A stretch of DNA of 64,000 bases from Alkalilimnicola ehrlichii (GTDB lineage: Bacteria > Pseudomonadota > Gammaproteobacteria > Nitrococcales > AK92), in contig NZ_NFZV01000006.1 in the NCBI RefSeq assembly GCF_003399765.1, positions 62,001-126,000 of the forward strand. Direction: 5' to 3'. Positions 19,507 through 31,607 of the stretch are shown piece by piece; within the stretch, counting starts at the first letter, position 1; every line of letters starts with the position of its first letter. The position numbers and the translations under genes are program-made. Under the pieces are notes generated by a model that was not told the origin of the DNA, did no database searches, and saw nothing but the letters and a program-made list of their open reading frames with translations.

Positions 19507-20687
19507 ATGTGGAACGGCCTTCTTCAATTGCCCTGGTGGGGGTACGTGCTAGTCGCTCTGGCACTGACGCATGTAACGATCGTCGCCGTTACAGTTTATC
19601 TTCATCGCCATCAAGCTCATCGCGGCCTGGACCTACACCCGGCAATCGCCCATTTTTCCGCTTCTGGCTATGGCTCACTACCGGCATGGTAACCAGCGAA
19701 TGGGTTGCTATTCACCGCAAACACCACGCCAAATGCGAAACCGACGATGATCCGCATAGCCCGAAGGTTAAAGGCCTGCGCACGGTATTTTGGCGCGGCG
19801 CGGAATTGTACCGGGAAGCGGCACGCGATCCTGAGATCGTCGCCCGTTATGGCCACGGTACGCCCAACGACTGGCTTGAGCGCAAACTCTATAAGCGTTT
19901 CAGTTGGCTCGGCATCACTCTGATGGCGCTTGCCAACATTGTCCTGTTCGGGCCAATCGGTTTAACGATCTGGGCGGTACAAATGCTGTGGATTCCACTG
20001 TGGGCGGCCGGCGTCATCAATGGCGTCGGGCACTATTGGGGGTATCGCAATTTCGAGCCTGCAGACGCCTCCACCAACATTTCGCCGCTGGGCCTTCTGG
20101 TCGGTGGCGAAGAGTTGCATAACAACCACCACGCCTTCCCCAGCTCGGCCAAATTTTCTCTCCGCCCCTGGGAGTTCGACCTGGGTTGGTTCTACATTAA
20201 GAATTTAGAGCGACTGCGGCTGGCTAAGGTCAAGCGGGTAGCGCCGGCACCGCGTATTCAAACGGCAAAAGCGGAGCTAGATAGCGATACGGTTACCGCA
20301 GTCGTTGTGAACCGCTTGCACGTCATGGCCAATTACGGCCGCGAAGTCATCATGCCGACGTTACGAGAAGAGCTACAGCGCGCGGACGACTCCTGCCGCC
20401 GCCTGTATAAGCGGGCCCGGCGCTCGCTGATTCGCGACGAGAACCTTCTCGACTCGCACGGCAAACAGCGACTGAACGATGTGTTCTCGCTCAACGAGCG
20501 CCTGCAAACGGTGTACGAGTACCGCCGCCGCTTGCAGCAGGTCTGGAAGCGCTCCAGCGCCAATCAAGAGGCCTTAGTTAAAAGCTTACAGGAATGGTGC
20601 GCCCAGGCTGAGGCTAGCGGCATCCGCGCGCTGCAAGAGTTCTCCGAACGCCTTCGCGGCTACACCTTAGCCGGCACCGCCCGTTAA
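19507..20687 (+). CDS. Membrane fatty-acid desaturase, DesA-like (apparent frameshift)
   Basis: Di-iron acyl-lipid or acyl-CoA desaturase that introduces double bonds to keep membranes fluid. About 393 residues from the ATG at 19507. The three histidine boxes are present: HRHQAHR, HRKHH and HNNHH. The break lies in the T run 19653-19657: with a sixth T, AIAHF reads on into FRFWLWLTTGMVTSEW. Four hydrophobic segments surround the boxes. The last ~130 residues are soluble and helical (REELQRADDSCRRLYKRAR, then LNERLQTVYEYRRRLQQVW); total length is close to what I recall for Pseudomonas DesA. A strong hairpin follows. Confidence 0.9.
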
Positions 20688-20691
20688 ACCT

Positions 20692-20721
20692 GCAGGGGAG
20701 GAAGGCTCCTTCCTCCCCTGC
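20692..20721. terminator. Perfect long hairpin after the desaturase
   Basis: A 14-base arm (20692-20705) is repeated exactly inverted at 20708-20721, with a two-base centre. It starts four bases after the desaturase stop and has no T run of its own. Confidence 0.65.
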
Positions 20722-20732
20722 ATACAGGCAAT

Positions 20733-20756
20733 AAAAACCGCCAATGGCGGGTTTTT
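20733..20756. terminator. Bidirectional terminator between desaturase and rpmG
   Basis: A run of A, then CCGCC, AAT, GGCGG(G) and a run of T. Both strands give a GC stem followed by U, so it can serve the rightward desaturase and the leftward rpmB-rpmG unit, whose last stop is at 20783. Confidence 0.85.
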
Positions 20757-20782
20757 CATGGCCACAACGACCAAGTAACGAA

Positions 20783-20938
20783 TTACTTGATCTTAGCCTC
20801 TTTGTACATCACGTGCTTGCGAACAACCGGGTCGTACTTCTTGAACTCGAGCTTATGCGGAGTATTCCGCTTGTTCTTGTTCGTGGTGTAGAAGTGACCG
20901 GTTCCGGCAGAAGACACCAGTTTGATCTTGTCGCGCAT
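20783..20938 (-). CDS. rpmG: 50S ribosomal protein L33
   Basis: 51 residues, starting [20 protein letters not shown] and ending [11 protein letters not shown]. It has no CXXC pairs, so it is the zinc-free form. Second gene after rpmB with a 13-base gap, the usual order in Proteobacteria. Confidence 0.97.
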   Translation of the reverse strand: MRDKIKLVSSAGTGHFYTTNKNKRNTPHKLEFKKYDPVVRKHVMYKEAKIK

Positions 20939-20951
20939 CAGTTACGCTCCC

Positions 20952-21188
20952 TTAGACCTTTTCACCGCGGCTACGCAGATCGGCAAGGACCGGCTCGATG
21001 CCGCGCTTATCGATGATGCGCATGCCCTTGGTAGAGACACGCAGACGCACCCAGCGCTGCTCGTTCTCCACCCAGAAGCGGTGATACTGAAGATTCGGCA
21101 AAAACCGACGACGCGTCTTGTTGTTCGCGTGCGATACGTTATTTCCCGTGGTCGGGCGCTTACCCGTTACCTGGCAAACCTTGGACAT
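20952..21188 (-). CDS. rpmB: 50S ribosomal protein L28
   Basis: 78 residues, starting [20 protein letters not shown] and ending in the basic tail DLRSRGEKV, full length for the family. It heads the rpmB-rpmG operon with a well-formed sigma-70 promoter upstream. Confidence 0.98.
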   Translation of the reverse strand: MSKVCQVTGKRPTTGNNVSHANNKTRRRFLPNLQYHRFWVENEQRWVRLRVSTKGMRIIDKRGIEPVLADLRSRGEKV

Positions 21189-21253
21189 GGGGAACCAGCT
21201 CCTAAGCCAAGCAAAATGTGCTTGCGTGTCTCGAAGTCGAGTAAAGGGCAGAC

Positions 21254-21282
21254 TTTATACCAGCTTGTCGCGTCGGGATCAA
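21254..21282 (-). promoter_or_regulatory. Sigma-70 promoter of rpmB-rpmG
   Basis: On the minus strand, TTGATC (21282-21277) and TATAAA (21259-21254) are separated by exactly 17 bases. The start codon of rpmB lies 66 bases further on. Confidence 0.75.
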
Positions 21283-21302
21283 GGGATACTGCCCCGACTA
21301 TA

Positions 21303-21554
21303 GATAAAGCTGTACAGCTAATTAGACTATGAGAAACACTGAGCGTGTCTTAAAGAAATGCGGAACGATACCTTTCTCGCCTTTAGCAAACGCGCTCCGC
21401 GTGGCCGAAGAGTGACGTAGGCATCGTCCCGCGCTTTCTTAAAAGACATAGGCTGCAAAAGAAGGACGAGAACAATCAGGATCTTAATACAACAGCCTAT
21501 ACGACGCCTCCGACAGCAGTACGCCAAGTCGCTGACAAAAGCGAGCTATACCTC
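21303..21554. other. Intergenic region between the rpmB promoter and cbpA
   Basis: About 250 bases between divergent transcription units. No gene with coding character was found. It must hold the cbpA promoter, but no box close to a sigma-70 or heat-shock consensus can be defended. Confidence 0.5.
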
Positions 21555-22490
21555 ATGCAATATAAAGATTATTACAAGGTGCTGGACGTCTCCCGCTCCG
21601 CAACACCGGAACAAATTAAAACGGCCTACCGTCGCCTCGCACGGAAGTATCATCCCGACGTCAGTAAAGAGCCGGACGCAGAACAACGATTCAAGGAAGT
21701 CGCTGAGGCTTACGAAGTACTGAAGGACGCCGATAAGCGGCGCGCCTACGACCAACTCGGCAGCAACTGGCGGGCCGGGCAGGATTTTCGCCCACCGCCC
21801 GGCTGGGGAGGACGTCGCTCCGACGGCACCGATAGCTTTAGCGAGTTTTTCGAAAGCCTGTTCGGCGAGAACCCTTTCCGCGGACGTAACAGCGGCTTCG
21901 ACGACATATTCGACAGTCATGGCGAGGGCGTACGCGGCGAAGACGAACGAGCAACGGTAAACGTATCCATTCCCGAGGCGTTTACCGGCACCGAGCGGGA
22001 AGTGACCTTACAATCGCCGGTGCGCAGTGCCGACGGCAGCATTCAACGACAACCTCGTAAACTGAAGGTCAAAGTGCCAGCCGGCATCCAAGAAGGGCAG
22101 CAGATCCGATTAAGCGGCCAAGGCTATCCGGGGCTTGCCGGGGGCCCGGCCGGCGACTTATACCTCAAGGTGAAGTTTGAGCCGCACGCACTATTTAAGG
22201 CCGATCGAAAAAATATCCTGGTCGAGCTTCCTCTCGCACCTTGGGAAGCGGCCTTAGGGACGAAACTGAAGGCGCCAACCTTGGCCGGCCAAGTCGATGT
22301 CACCATTCCACCCAGTTCGCAAACCGGCCGTAAGCTGCGGCTGAAAGGCCTCGGTTTACCGGGCGATCCGCCGGGCGATCAGTATTTAGTATTAAAAATC
22401 GTCACTCCACCGGCTAACTCCGATCGCGCCCGTCGATTATACGAACGCATGCGAGACGAACTCGACTTCGACCCCCGCGCCGGACTATGA
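21555..22490 (+). CDS. cbpA: DnaJ-class co-chaperone CbpA
   Basis: 311 residues. The J domain at 1-70 ([20 protein letters not shown] with the HPD tripeptide in YHPDVS) is followed by a Gly/Phe-rich linker (PPPGWGG, then [16 protein letters not shown]) and two beta-sandwich substrate domains ([16 protein letters not shown] and [16 protein letters not shown]). There is no zinc-finger domain, which separates CbpA from DnaJ. It stimulates DnaK ATPase and in E. coli also binds curved DNA. No cbpM modulator gene follows. Confidence 0.94.
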   Translation: MQYKDYYKVLDVSRSATPEQIKTAYRRLARKYHPDVSKEPDAEQRFKEVAEAYEVLKDADKRRAYDQLGSNWRAGQDFRPPPGWGGRRSDGTDSFSEFFESLFGENPFRGRNSGFDDIFDSHGEGVRGEDERATVNVSIPEAFTGTEREVTLQSPVRSADGSIQRQPRKLKVKVPAGIQEGQQIRLSGQGYPGLAGGPAGDLYLKVKFEPHALFKADRKNILVELPLAPWEAALGTKLKAPTLAGQVDVTIPPSSQTGRKLRLKGLGLPGDPPGDQYLVLKIVTPPANSDRARRLYERMRDELDFDPRAGL

Positions 22491-22829
22491 AGAACGGCGC
22501 GCATCGCGAAACGTCGCTGCCGGCGGAAACCATCGGCAGTCGACGTTTCCCGCCCCCTATGCTACGAATGCGTTATAGGTAGCATCTTCATTGGAACAAC
22601 CGCCCGCGGTACGGGTCTATACAAGCACCGCCGTCTGTGATCGCGCCATAAGGAATCACTAACGTATTCCCTAAGGTTTCTGGCTGTGCGGCATGTTCGC
22701 TGCCAGGGGGCTTGCAGATAATGACCGCTACTTTTGACAGCAAGCGCGAGGCGGCGGACGGACCAGAGGCGCAGGGGAATAGCTCAGCGTTTCCTTCAGT
22801 GAATATTGGGGAACAATAAGGTCACAACG
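22491..22829. other. Intergenic region before the DegQ-like gene
   Basis: About 340 bases without a gene. Nothing convincing is seen except AAGG about 10 bases before the protease start. A stress promoter would be expected here but no clear match was found. Confidence 0.5.
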
Positions 22830-24186
22830 ATGAAGATATTGATACAGAAATTGATTTTCTTCTCATTCTTGTTAGTGCTCGGGGCGAGCAAGGCGAGCGC
22901 CTCGCTGCCCGCCTCAGTCGACGGGGAAGAGCTCCCGTCATTGGCTCCCATGCTTGAGCGCGTGCAGCCCGCCGTGGTCAATATTGCGACTACCGGCCGG
23001 GTCCGCACGCAAGAAAACCCGCTTTTTCAAGACCCTTTCTTCCGCCGTTTTTTCGATATGCCGGACCACCCGCGCGAGCGCGCTCCAATAGCCTTGGCTC
23101 CGGGGTCATTGTCGACGCCGAGAAAGGCTACATTATTACCAATCACCATGTGATTCATCGCGCCGACGAGATTACCGTCACCTTGACCGACGGCCGCGAA
23201 CTTACCGCAGAGGTTGTCGGGAGCGATCCGGAAACCGACGTGGCCATCATTCAAGTGGAAGCCAACCGCCTGGTCGAACTGCCGCTCGCCAACTCGGACA
23301 GTCTCCGCGTCGGCGACTTTGTCGTCGCGATCGGCAACCCGTTCGGCTTAGGTCAAACCGTCACCTCGGGGATCGTCAGCGCCTTGGGACGCACCGGCCT
23401 GATTCTCGAAGGTTACGAGGACTTCATTCAAACCGACGCATCTATTAACCCGGGCAACTCCGGAGGCGCACTGGTTAATCTTCGCGGGGAGCTGGTAGGC
23501 ATCAATACCGCGATTTTAAGCCCGCCGGCGGCAACATCGGTATCGGCTTTGCAATCCCCGCCCGGATGGCCGAGAACGTCATGCAACAGCTAATCAGCCA
23601 TGGCGAAGTCCATCGCGGCCAGCTCGGCGTTTCGGTCCAAGATCTGACACCGTCGCTGGCCCAAGCCTTCGATATCGATGACGATGTACGCGGGGTACTG
23701 ATCACCGAGGTGATAGGCGGCTCCGGCGCCGAACAAGCCGGCCTGAAAGCCGGCGACGTGGTGCTCAGGGTCAACGGCCAACCCGTTACTCGGGCGGCTG
23801 CGATTCGTAACCGTATCGGCATGATCAGAGTCGGCGAAGAAGTCGAGTTGCAAATCCTGCGCAACGGCCGAACGCAAAACCTCACCGCGACTATTAGCGA
23901 ACGACGCGAGGCCGGTTCCACCAGCGGCGCGCTATCGCCCCGCTTGGAAGGTGCCGAGTTTGGCGAATCGCAAGACACGGAGCGCACTTATGTCGTGGTT
24001 CGCAAGGTCGAGCGCGGCAGCCCTGCGGCTCGGGCCGGGCTACGCCAAGGCGATATCGTGCTATCGGTTAATCGGCGCACGGTAGAAAGCCTCACGGATT
24101 TCGAGCGCGTTGTGCGAGACGACCCCGAACAACTGCTCCTCCATATCCGCCGGGGCGGCGGTGCTTTATTCCTGCTTCTACGCTGA
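22830..24186 (+). CDS. degQ: Do-family periplasmic serine protease, DegQ/DegP-like (two apparent frameshifts)
   Basis: Periplasmic protein quality-control protease and chaperone, about 452 residues. A signal peptide ([20 protein letters not shown]) ends at the Ala-Ser-rich cleavage site. The catalytic triad is His in ITNHHVI, Asp in PETDVAII and Ser in NPGNSGGAL, and two PDZ domains follow ([20 protein letters not shown] and [18 protein letters not shown]). Two breaks, each one missing base, occur at about 23078-23084 and in the CCC at 23521-23523. Repair gives [17 protein letters not shown] and [17 protein letters not shown], both canonical. All catalytic residues survive, so the gene is probably intact in the organism. 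Confidence 0.93.
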
Positions 24187-24296
24187 TAATCGTATGCTTG
24201 GAAAGGGCCCGCAACACCCTTAGTTCAGGTAGCGGCGGCTTTGTCGGCCGCCGCTCCTTCAAGACGTTTGGGCACCGGAAGTTCCAGGAGGCGAAT

Positions 24297-24545
24297 ATGG
24301 CGACCAAGGAAGGCAACGGCTCGGTTTCCTCTCGGGCGAAGCAAGCAGCTCACGAAGCCATCGACCAGCTTGGCGCGCATGGCGAACAGGCCGAGGACAT
24401 TCTCCGCGAACGCGGATTCGACGCTTCCGACCGCGCCCAAGAACTCACTGAGCAACTGACCGACTACATCCACGAGCATCCTTTAACGGCAGTCGGCATC
24501 GCGTTAGCCGCCGGCTTCGTGCTCGGCTCGATCTTGCGCGGCTAA
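24297..24545 (+). CDS. DUF883 (ElaB/YqjD-like) membrane-anchored protein
   Basis: 82 residues from an ATG with a perfect AGGAGG upstream. The helical soluble part (residues 10-55) is followed by a C-terminal hydrophobic helix with glycines (AVGIALAAGFVLGSILRG). YqjD and ElaB of E. coli are such inner-membrane proteins and bind ribosomes in stationary phase. It is first of a YqjD-YqjE-YqjK-like trio. Confidence 0.88.
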   Translation: MATKEGNGSVSSRAKQAAHEAIDQLGAHGEQAEDILRERGFDASDRAQELTEQLTDYIHEHPLTAVGIALAAGFVLGSILRG

Positions 24546-24551
24546 CCGGCA

Positions 24552-25013
24552 ATGGCGGCCACAACACCGGAGAAGGAATTACGGGCCGCGGAAACAGCGC
24601 AATCGCCATCGCTGAAGGATCGTCTCGAAGAGACTTTGCGCTCAACACGAAACTTCCTGGCGGAGCTATTCGAACTGTTTGGGCTGGAGACCCGGCTGGC
24701 AGGCTTAAACGCCGCCAAAATGCTGGGCTTGGCAATAGCGGCCGGCTTCACGCTAATTAGCGGCTGGCTGTTCCTGCAGGGCGCTCTTGTCTACTGGCTG
24801 CATCAACTCGGGCTGAACCTGGGCCTAGCCAGCCTGCTATTTGCGCTAATTAACCTCGCCGGCACTGCTGGGCTGGCATGGTGGATATACCAAAGCAGCA
24901 AAGCACTGAGTTTTCCTGCAACCCGGCGGGCGTTGAAAAAGGAGGCAGCCAAGATCGATGAGCAGCTTGCAACAACGGATCGCTCAGAAACAGCTGGAGG
25001 TCATCCGCACTAA
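24552..25013 (+). CDS. Phage holin superfamily protein, YqjE-like
   Basis: 153 residues. It has a charged N-terminal helix, two or three hydrophobic segments (MLGLAIAAGFTLISGWLFLQ and LASLLFALINLAGTAGLAW) and a polar tail. The start is 6 bases after the YqjD-like stop. The match to YqjE rests on order and topology. Despite the family name, nothing indicates a phage lysis role. Confidence 0.82.
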   Translation: MAATTPEKELRAAETAQSPSLKDRLEETLRSTRNFLAELFELFGLETRLAGLNAAKMLGLAIAAGFTLISGWLFLQGALVYWLHQLGLNLGLASLLFALINLAGTAGLAWWIYQSSKALSFPATRRALKKEAAKIDEQLATTDRSETAGGHPH

Positions 25014-25269
25014 GCAAGACGTCCAGCTCCGACGTACGGGCTTGGCCAGTGCTACACGTTCGGCGGTCACGTCGCCAAATTTGGTGGTAGGCAGTTTTGT
25101 CACCGGCGTTGCTATCGCTTTGCTGCGTTGCCGACGCCGCGAACGGCGCCGGCATGTCGTCCCGAAGGATTACGGTACGCAGAAATCCCTGCAATGGCTG
25201 ATACGCCATCTGGGGCCACCGATAATCATGGCCCTCTTCCAACGTGCCATGACGGCTTACGACGAATAA
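24958..25269 (+). CDS. YqjK-like protein
   Basis: 103 residues. The start ATG has AAGGAGG about 12 bases upstream and lies inside the YqjE-like gene, a 56-base overlap in another frame. The N-terminal helix SLQQRIAQKQLEVIRTKQDV is YqjK-like; the hydrophobic segment VVGSFVTGVAIALL and a basic region follow. Convergent with thiC with a 12-base gap. Confidence 0.72.
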   Translation: MSSLQQRIAQKQLEVIRTKQDVQLRRTGLASATRSAVTSPNLVVGSFVTGVAIALLRCRRRERRRHVVPKDYGTQKSLQWLIRHLGPPIIMALFQRAMTAYDE

Positions 25270-25281
25270 AGCGACCGCCCG

Positions 25282-27480
<2,199 letters not shown>

Positions 27481-28143
27481 ATGACCCAGCTTAATATAGA
27501 GAAAGCACGCTTTAACATGGTCGAGCAGCAAATTCGCACCTGGGATGTTCTCGATCAACGGGTGCTGGACACTGTCATGACGGTCCAGCGCGAGGAGTTC
27601 GCACCCGCCCGCTATCGCAACCTGGCTTTCGCCGATTTACAGATTCCACTCGATAACGGCCAAGTCATGCTGGAACCCAAGCTGGAAGCGCGTATTCTCC
27701 AAGCGCTGAACCCGCAAACGTCCGAACAGGCCTTGGAAATCGGCACCGGTACCGGTTACTTTGCCGCCTGCCTGGCTGCTTTATGCGCCCATGTAACCAG
27801 TGTCGATATCTATCCCGAGTTCCGCGACATCGCCGCCCGTAATCTCGAACAAGCAAAGGTCGGCAACGTCACATTGGCAACGGGGGACGCCGCCCAAGGC
27901 TGGGTCCAAGGCCGCCGCTACGATGTCATCGCAGTGACCGGTTCTCTACCGGAGTTTCACCGTGGCTTCCACAATAGCCTAACCGTTGGCGGCAGACTGT
28001 TCATGATCGCTGGGGAAGATCCCGTCATGGAAGGGCTGTTGATCACCCGGGTTACCGAGGACGAGTGGTCTTGCGAAAGCCTTTTGGAAACCAGCGTCCC
28101 CCCTCTGGTAAACGCGCAGAAGAAAGCAACGTTTGCTTTATAA
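27481..28143 (+). CDS. Protein-L-isoaspartate O-methyltransferase family protein
   Basis: 220 residues from the ATG at 27481. It has the PIMT fold: FNMVEQQIRTWDVLD at the N terminus, QIPLDNGQVMLEPKLEARIL (substrate loop region), the SAM-binding loop ALEIGTGTGYFAACLA, then VTSVDIYPEFRDIAARNL. This is the gammaproteobacterial paralogue usually annotated as PIMT and often found next to a rhodanese and a TolC gene; repair of isoaspartyl residues is presumed. The rhodanese start follows the stop by one base. Confidence 0.88.
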   Translation: MTQLNIEKARFNMVEQQIRTWDVLDQRVLDTVMTVQREEFAPARYRNLAFADLQIPLDNGQVMLEPKLEARILQALNPQTSEQALEIGTGTGYFAACLAALCAHVTSVDIYPEFRDIAARNLEQAKVGNVTLATGDAAQGWVQGRRYDVIAVTGSLPEFHRGFHNSLTVGGRLFMIAGEDPVMEGLLITRVTEDEWSCESLLETSVPPLVNAQKKATFAL

Positions 28144-28144
28144 G

Positions 28145-28465
28145 ATGAAAGAGCTGCTCGCCATCGAACTCCAACAATGGCTAGCCGAGGAGGAACGGAA
28201 ACCGGTAGTGCTGGATGTGCGTGAACACTGGGAATACGATGTCGCGCACCTTCCTGGCTCAACGCACATCCCGATGGGGGAAATCCCCAGCCGGTTTACC
28301 GAGCTTTCGCCTGACGTGCCGCTCGTTGTCCTATGCCACCACGGCGTGCGTAGCGCGCAAGTTGCGCATTACCTGGAACATCAAGGTTTCGATACGGTCT
28401 ATAACCTAGTCGGCGGCATCGATGCTTGGTCACACACCGTTGACCCGACGGTACCGACTTACTAA
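28145..28465 (+). CDS. Rhodanese-like sulfurtransferase
   Basis: 106 residues, a single rhodanese domain (VLDVREHWEYDVAHLPGS). The active-site loop CHHGVRS carries the catalytic Cys. Co-transcribed with the methyltransferase gene and placed before the TolC-like gene. Cytoplasmic, since no signal is seen; the substrate is unknown. Confidence 0.92.
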   Translation: MKELLAIELQQWLAEEERKPVVLDVREHWEYDVAHLPGSTHIPMGEIPSRFTELSPDVPLVVLCHHGVRSAQVAHYLEHQGFDTVYNLVGGIDAWSHTVDPTVPTY

Positions 28466-28584
28466 GCACTTGATTTGCATAATCAACAGGTCTCAATGCC
28501 GCCATTGGAGCGTTGCGGTAAGACCCGAGGCGAAACAGTGCAGCCGGGCTATATTGAGCGACGAGCAACACAGGCAAAAGAACT

Positions 28585-29894
28585 ATGCGAACCGGATTGA
28601 TCCTTACCAGCCTGCTGGCCGGCCTTTTCTTCGCGCCGGCCTACGCCGCCGACAGCCTGCTCGACGTTTACCGCGAAGCCCAGGAAGCCGACCCGGTTCT
28701 AAGGCAGGCGCAGGCTTCCCTGGGCGCAAGTCGCGAATTGGGTCCGCAAGCGAGAGCGGCGCTGTTGCCCAGCTTGAGTTTAACCGGCAGTGCCGAGCAC
28801 GTTGATCAGGACGAGAGCGATTTCACCAGCAGCCGAATTGCCCTCCAGCTTAGTCAACCGATATTCCGCTACGGCAGTTTCATTCTACAGCGGCAGGCGA
28901 CGGCTCTGATCAACCAAGCCGAAACCGAATATGTCGCTGCCGAACAAGCGTTGATGCTCCGGGTAACGGAACACTATTTGCCGTTTTATCGGCAGCGGAC
29001 GCGCTAGAGCTGGCCGACGCGGAAGCGCGCGCCATCGAGCGCCAGCTCGAGCAGGCGGAAGAGCGTTATCAAGTCGGGCTAGCGCCGGCGACCGATCTGG
29101 AAGAGGCGCGGGCTCGGCGCGATTTAGCGGTTAGCGAGCGTATTCAGGCGCGCAATTTCCTCGACAGCCAACGTGACGGTTTGCGCGAGCTCACGGGGCG
29201 CGATCACTACGCGCTACTCTCATTAACCGACCACGTCCCGCTACACTCGCCGGAACCGGCAAACCTCGGCTATTGGCAACAACGTGCACTGGAAGACAAC
29301 CTGCAGCTATCAGCAGCCCGCTATGCGGTGCAGTCCAGTATGGAAAATGTCGGCATTCAACGCGCGGAACGCTATCCGACGCTAGATCTCACCGCGAGTG
29401 CAGGTCGGAACGATATTTCCGGGGGGACGGGCTTGCAGCAGTCGCAAACCAGCGACGAGCTTCGCGTCGGCATCCAATTAACCGCCCCGCTATTTCGCGG
29501 CGGCCAGCTGAATTCTCAGGTTCGGCAAGCGCAGTACCAGCACACGGAAGCCTTGGAGCGCTTACAAGCCTTGCAACGGGAGCTGCACCGGGCCACCTCC
29601 GATGCCTATCGCGGGGTGGAGAGTAGTATCCAACGGGTACAGGCACTTGACCGCGCACGCACCTCGACACAACGCGCATTGGAAGCCGTTGAGGCCGGTT
29701 TCATGGCCGGCACTCGAACGTCGGTAGAGGTCTTAGACGCTCAACGGGAACGCTTCTCGGCCGAACGCAATTATCGCCAAGCGCGCTACGATTACTTGCT
29801 AAACACGCTTCGTTTAGCTCAGACCGTTGGTGCGCTTGAACCCGGTTTGCTTTCGCAAATCAACCAGTTGCTCGAAACGCCGACAGAAAGTTAA
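28585..29894 (+). CDS. TolC family outer-membrane channel protein (apparent frameshift)
   Basis: Outer-membrane exit duct for drug pumps and type I secretion, about 436 residues. The signal peptide MRTGLILTSLLAGLFFAPAYA is followed by two OEP repeats (SLLDVYREAQEADPVLRQAQ and LEDNLQLSAARYAVQSSMEN). One T is missing in the TTT at 28977-28979; with it VTEHYFAVLSAADALELADA reads through, removing the TAG at 29005. The end LRLAQTVGALEPGLLSQIN is typical. The channel may serve the RND pump at 2.4 kb, by inference only. Confidence 0.92.
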
Positions 29895-29976
29895 AGAACG
29901 TTCGCGGCGACTCGATCGGCATAAGCTCGCGGGCGTAGACGGATCGGCGTCCGCGAGGTGCTTTCTCAACATTCCG

Positions 29977-31332
29977 TTAAGGCGCCCTAGTCGATACGAC
30001 TTCCGGCGGCCGCTGGGCCTCAGCCGCCGGCCGCGTCGCTTCTCCCGACGCACCTGTCGGCGGCGACTCTTCGGCCAATAGCCCGGCCAACAAACCGCTA
30101 ACCCGCGCTACACAGCCCCGGCTCCTGGCCACCAAGCGTTTACCGCTCTCGCTCATGGCTCGACGTCGCTCCGGATCACTCAGCAAAACCGACAGCTCGC
30201 GTGTCAACTCGTCAGCGTCGGCGGCCCGAATACTGGCGCCGGCTTCGACCAAACGATGACTCATTTCGCGGGTTTTAGATACATCCGGCCCGGTTACAAT
30301 CGGCACACCCAAAGCGGCCGGCTCCACTTGATTATGCCCCCCACCGGCACCAACGTACCGCCGATAAAGGCGACATCGGCAATGGCATAAAACCGCTTCA
30401 ATTCACCCATTGCATCGACCAAAAAACATCCGCGTCCGTAGTCGAGTGTAGGCCCTGGCTAAGGCAAACCGTTGCTAACCCGTTGCTCTCGCACAGCCGT
30501 TCGACTCGGCGAAACCGCTCCGGGTGGCGCGGCACCAGCACCAGCAACAAACGAGGATGAATACGCCGTAACCGGGCAAAGATAGAGAGCAAGACTTCCT
30601 CCTCGCCTTGATGCGTACTCGCCGCTATCCACACCGGCCGCGAGCCTGCCAATTGCGAACGCAGCGCGGCCGCATCAGCGCTTATCTCAGCCGGTAACTG
30701 CAAATCGAACTTTAAATTCCCCACGACGTGCACAACCTCCGGCCTGGCGCCAAGCGTTTGCAGGTGCGCCGCATCCTCAGCGGACTGCGCAGCCACCAAA
30801 CACAAACTCCGCACCGCAGGGCTCATAAGCCGAGCGAGATAACGGCGATAACGCCGCACCGATCGCTCGGACAAGCGCGCGTTAACCAAACACATCGGAA
30901 CATTACGGCGCGCGGCTCCAGCCAGCAGATTAGGCCATAGCTCGGTTTCCATAATGATGCCAAGACGAGGCTGGGTACGGCGGAAAAAACGACCCACAAC
31001 CGGGGGAAGATCGTACGGCAGGTAGGTATGCCGTACGCGGTCGCCAAACAGGCTCCGCACGCGATCGAAGCCGGTTGGCGTCGTCGTCGTCAGCAAAATC
31101 GGAATATCCGGATGATCAGCTTGCAGACGACGCACCAGGGGTGCCACTGCCTCGACTTCGCCCACGGATACGGCATGCACCCATATCGGTCTCGCCTGCT
31201 CTCGCCATGCAAAAAACCGAAGCGTTCGTACCAGCGATGCCAATAGCCGGGGGCTCGCAAACCCCGTATCGCCAACCGCAGTAACACGAACGGCGTCAGT
31301 AGAAATAGAACCGTGGTATAGAGTCCTTTCAT
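29977..31332 (-). CDS. waaA: 3-deoxy-D-manno-octulosonic-acid transferase (three apparent frameshifts)
   Basis: Adds Kdo to lipid IVA in LPS core synthesis; inner-membrane anchored, about 452 residues. The start MKGLYTTVLFLLTPFVLLR at 31332 gives the N-terminal anchor. One missing base occurs in each of three runs: A6 at 31211-31216 (joins ERFGF to FAWREQARPIWVHAVSVG), A6 at 30421-30426 (joins DADVF to LVDAMGELKRFYAIADV) and C6 at 30337-30342 (joins LVPVGG to HNQVEPAALGVP). All three repairs restore conserved family sequence, including the catalytic loop SVGE and the GT-B end GGHNQVEPAA. A C-terminal tail of ~45 residues (PPTGASGEATRPAAEAQRPP) is longer than usual. Divergent from lpxL. Confidence 0.93.
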
Positions 31333-31607
31333 GGCCCTTCCAGATTCGTCATTAACCTTGACGCTCATACCCAAAACGGACAACTCGTCCGTTTCGCCAA
31401 AAAGGCAAAGACATTGCTCAATGCTCCACTAGGTGCGGGACGCCGTACTGTAAAAGCGGAACAATATCCGCTCCTCGCTTGGTAGCGTCTGCTATACTCG
31501 CCCGTTGCCACTGCGGCACGGTTATTTGTAACTGCTCCGTGTTGCAACTGTACGTCCACCGAGGCGCAACGGAAGACTACACGGGAACGCACGGTAACAA
31601 CACCCAC

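Noticed and set aside
21327-21527. 66-codon frame on the minus strand upstream of cbpA
   Set aside because: Arg/Leu-rich product without ribosome binding site, domain or conserved context; treated as non-coding.
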